Positions 63,533-64,000 of a stretch of DNA of 64,000 nt are shown piece after piece. Origin of the DNA: Acanthochromis polyacanthus. Lineage: Eukaryota > Chordata > Actinopteri > Pomacentridae. The stretch's first letter is position 1. Every line of letters starts with the position of its first letter. A program made the position numbers and the translations under genes. The notes below the pieces were generated by a model, which worked only from the letters and a program-made list of their open reading frames with translations, did not search any database and had not been told where the DNA came from. The stretch covers positions 11,214,995 to 11,278,994 of the forward strand of contig NC_067132.1 in assembly GCF_021347895.1 (NCBI RefSeq), in the 5' to 3' direction.

Positions 63533-63785
63533 CTGCTAGACAGAGGGGAAGACCAGCAGGGAGACAAATTCACTGTTTATTGGCCATCAACAAGGAGAAG
63601 AATGAATCTGGAAAAGTTCAAAGATTGATGCTCTTCACAGTGAACATAAATCACAAATACACTGATCAACCAACATTAAAACCACTGCAAAGACACACAA
63701 AACAACTACACACAACACAAAGCCACTGCAAACAGATGATAAACAAGAAGTCATGTCTGTTGTGTTATCTCAACACGGTCTCACG

Positions 63786-64000
63786 GGGATTCGTGAAACT
63801 GTTACGTAAATTTTTTGTTTCTTTTTCGTGCGCACCAACACGATTTCGTCATGTTTTTCGTGCCGCTCACCACGAAATGTTTTTCGTGTTGCTCACAACG
63901 AAACCCGCTGTGGTAATCACATCTGAAAGTGGTTTATACCAGCGGATTCATGACGATCTAAGCTGTCCATCGGCGTATACTGCTTGTGTGATTGCGTTTG
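63786..64000. other. left part of an unassigned repeat at window edge
   Basis: CACGGTCTCACGGGGATTCG, then repeated TTTTTCGTG and CACGAAA motifs. Looks like the end of a DNA transposon or other fish repeat; cut by the window. Confidence 0.35.

Overview
This is a repeat-rich piece of a teleost fish genome, probably a percomorph. The evidence is a Rex3-type RTE LINE ending in a GATG tail, Tc1 elements with long inverted repeats, hAT/BED transposases, tRNA-headed SINEs with L2-like tails, and a fish-type NLRC3-like gene with short repeated N-terminal exons and 174-bp LRR exons. No prokaryotic features were seen.

Region 1 (1-30,216) is a tandem array of about 6.55-kb units, called A to E here. 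Each unit is ordered: a hAT transposon with its 5' end only, a 42-bp minisatellite, an intronless coiled-coil gene of unknown function, a pyrimidine/(GT)n tract, a Rex3 5' fragment, and an AT-rich spacer. Units B and D carry a 1.63-kb Tc1 element in the hAT gene. Units A and C carry, at the same site, what looks like a Tc1 excision footprint. Only unit C has an unbroken coiled-coil gene and only unit D has an unbroken Tc1 transposase. Most breaks in the other copies are one-base changes in homopolymers, so sequencing error is a live alternative to true decay. Unit E has near-identical flanks but a strongly diverged coiled-coil gene.

Region 2 (30,216-38,870) has no clear host gene. It holds microsatellite and minisatellite DNA and a 4.5-kb DNA transposon (6-bp target duplication). 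Nested inside that is a young 3.0-kb LTR element (5-bp target duplication) with a proline-rich low-complexity interior.

Region 3 (38,871-46,968) is a minus-strand Ty3/gypsy element with one LTR, a pol broken in several places, and a PNMA-like Gag. The Gag open frame is fused in frame to the first codons of a truncated Tc1 transposase.

Region 4 (46,969-51,744) is a graveyard: an L1-like reverse transcriptase fragment, two serpin exons, SINE and L2 pieces, a Tc1 fragment and a solo LTR.

Region 5 (51,745-64,000) is a minus-strand NLRC3-like gene. Its FISNA/NACHT exon has lost the nucleotide-binding part, yet all nine visible exons keep compatible phases and an open frame. A Rex3 copy, SINEs and a small hAT element sit in its introns. 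The gene starts beyond the right edge of the window.
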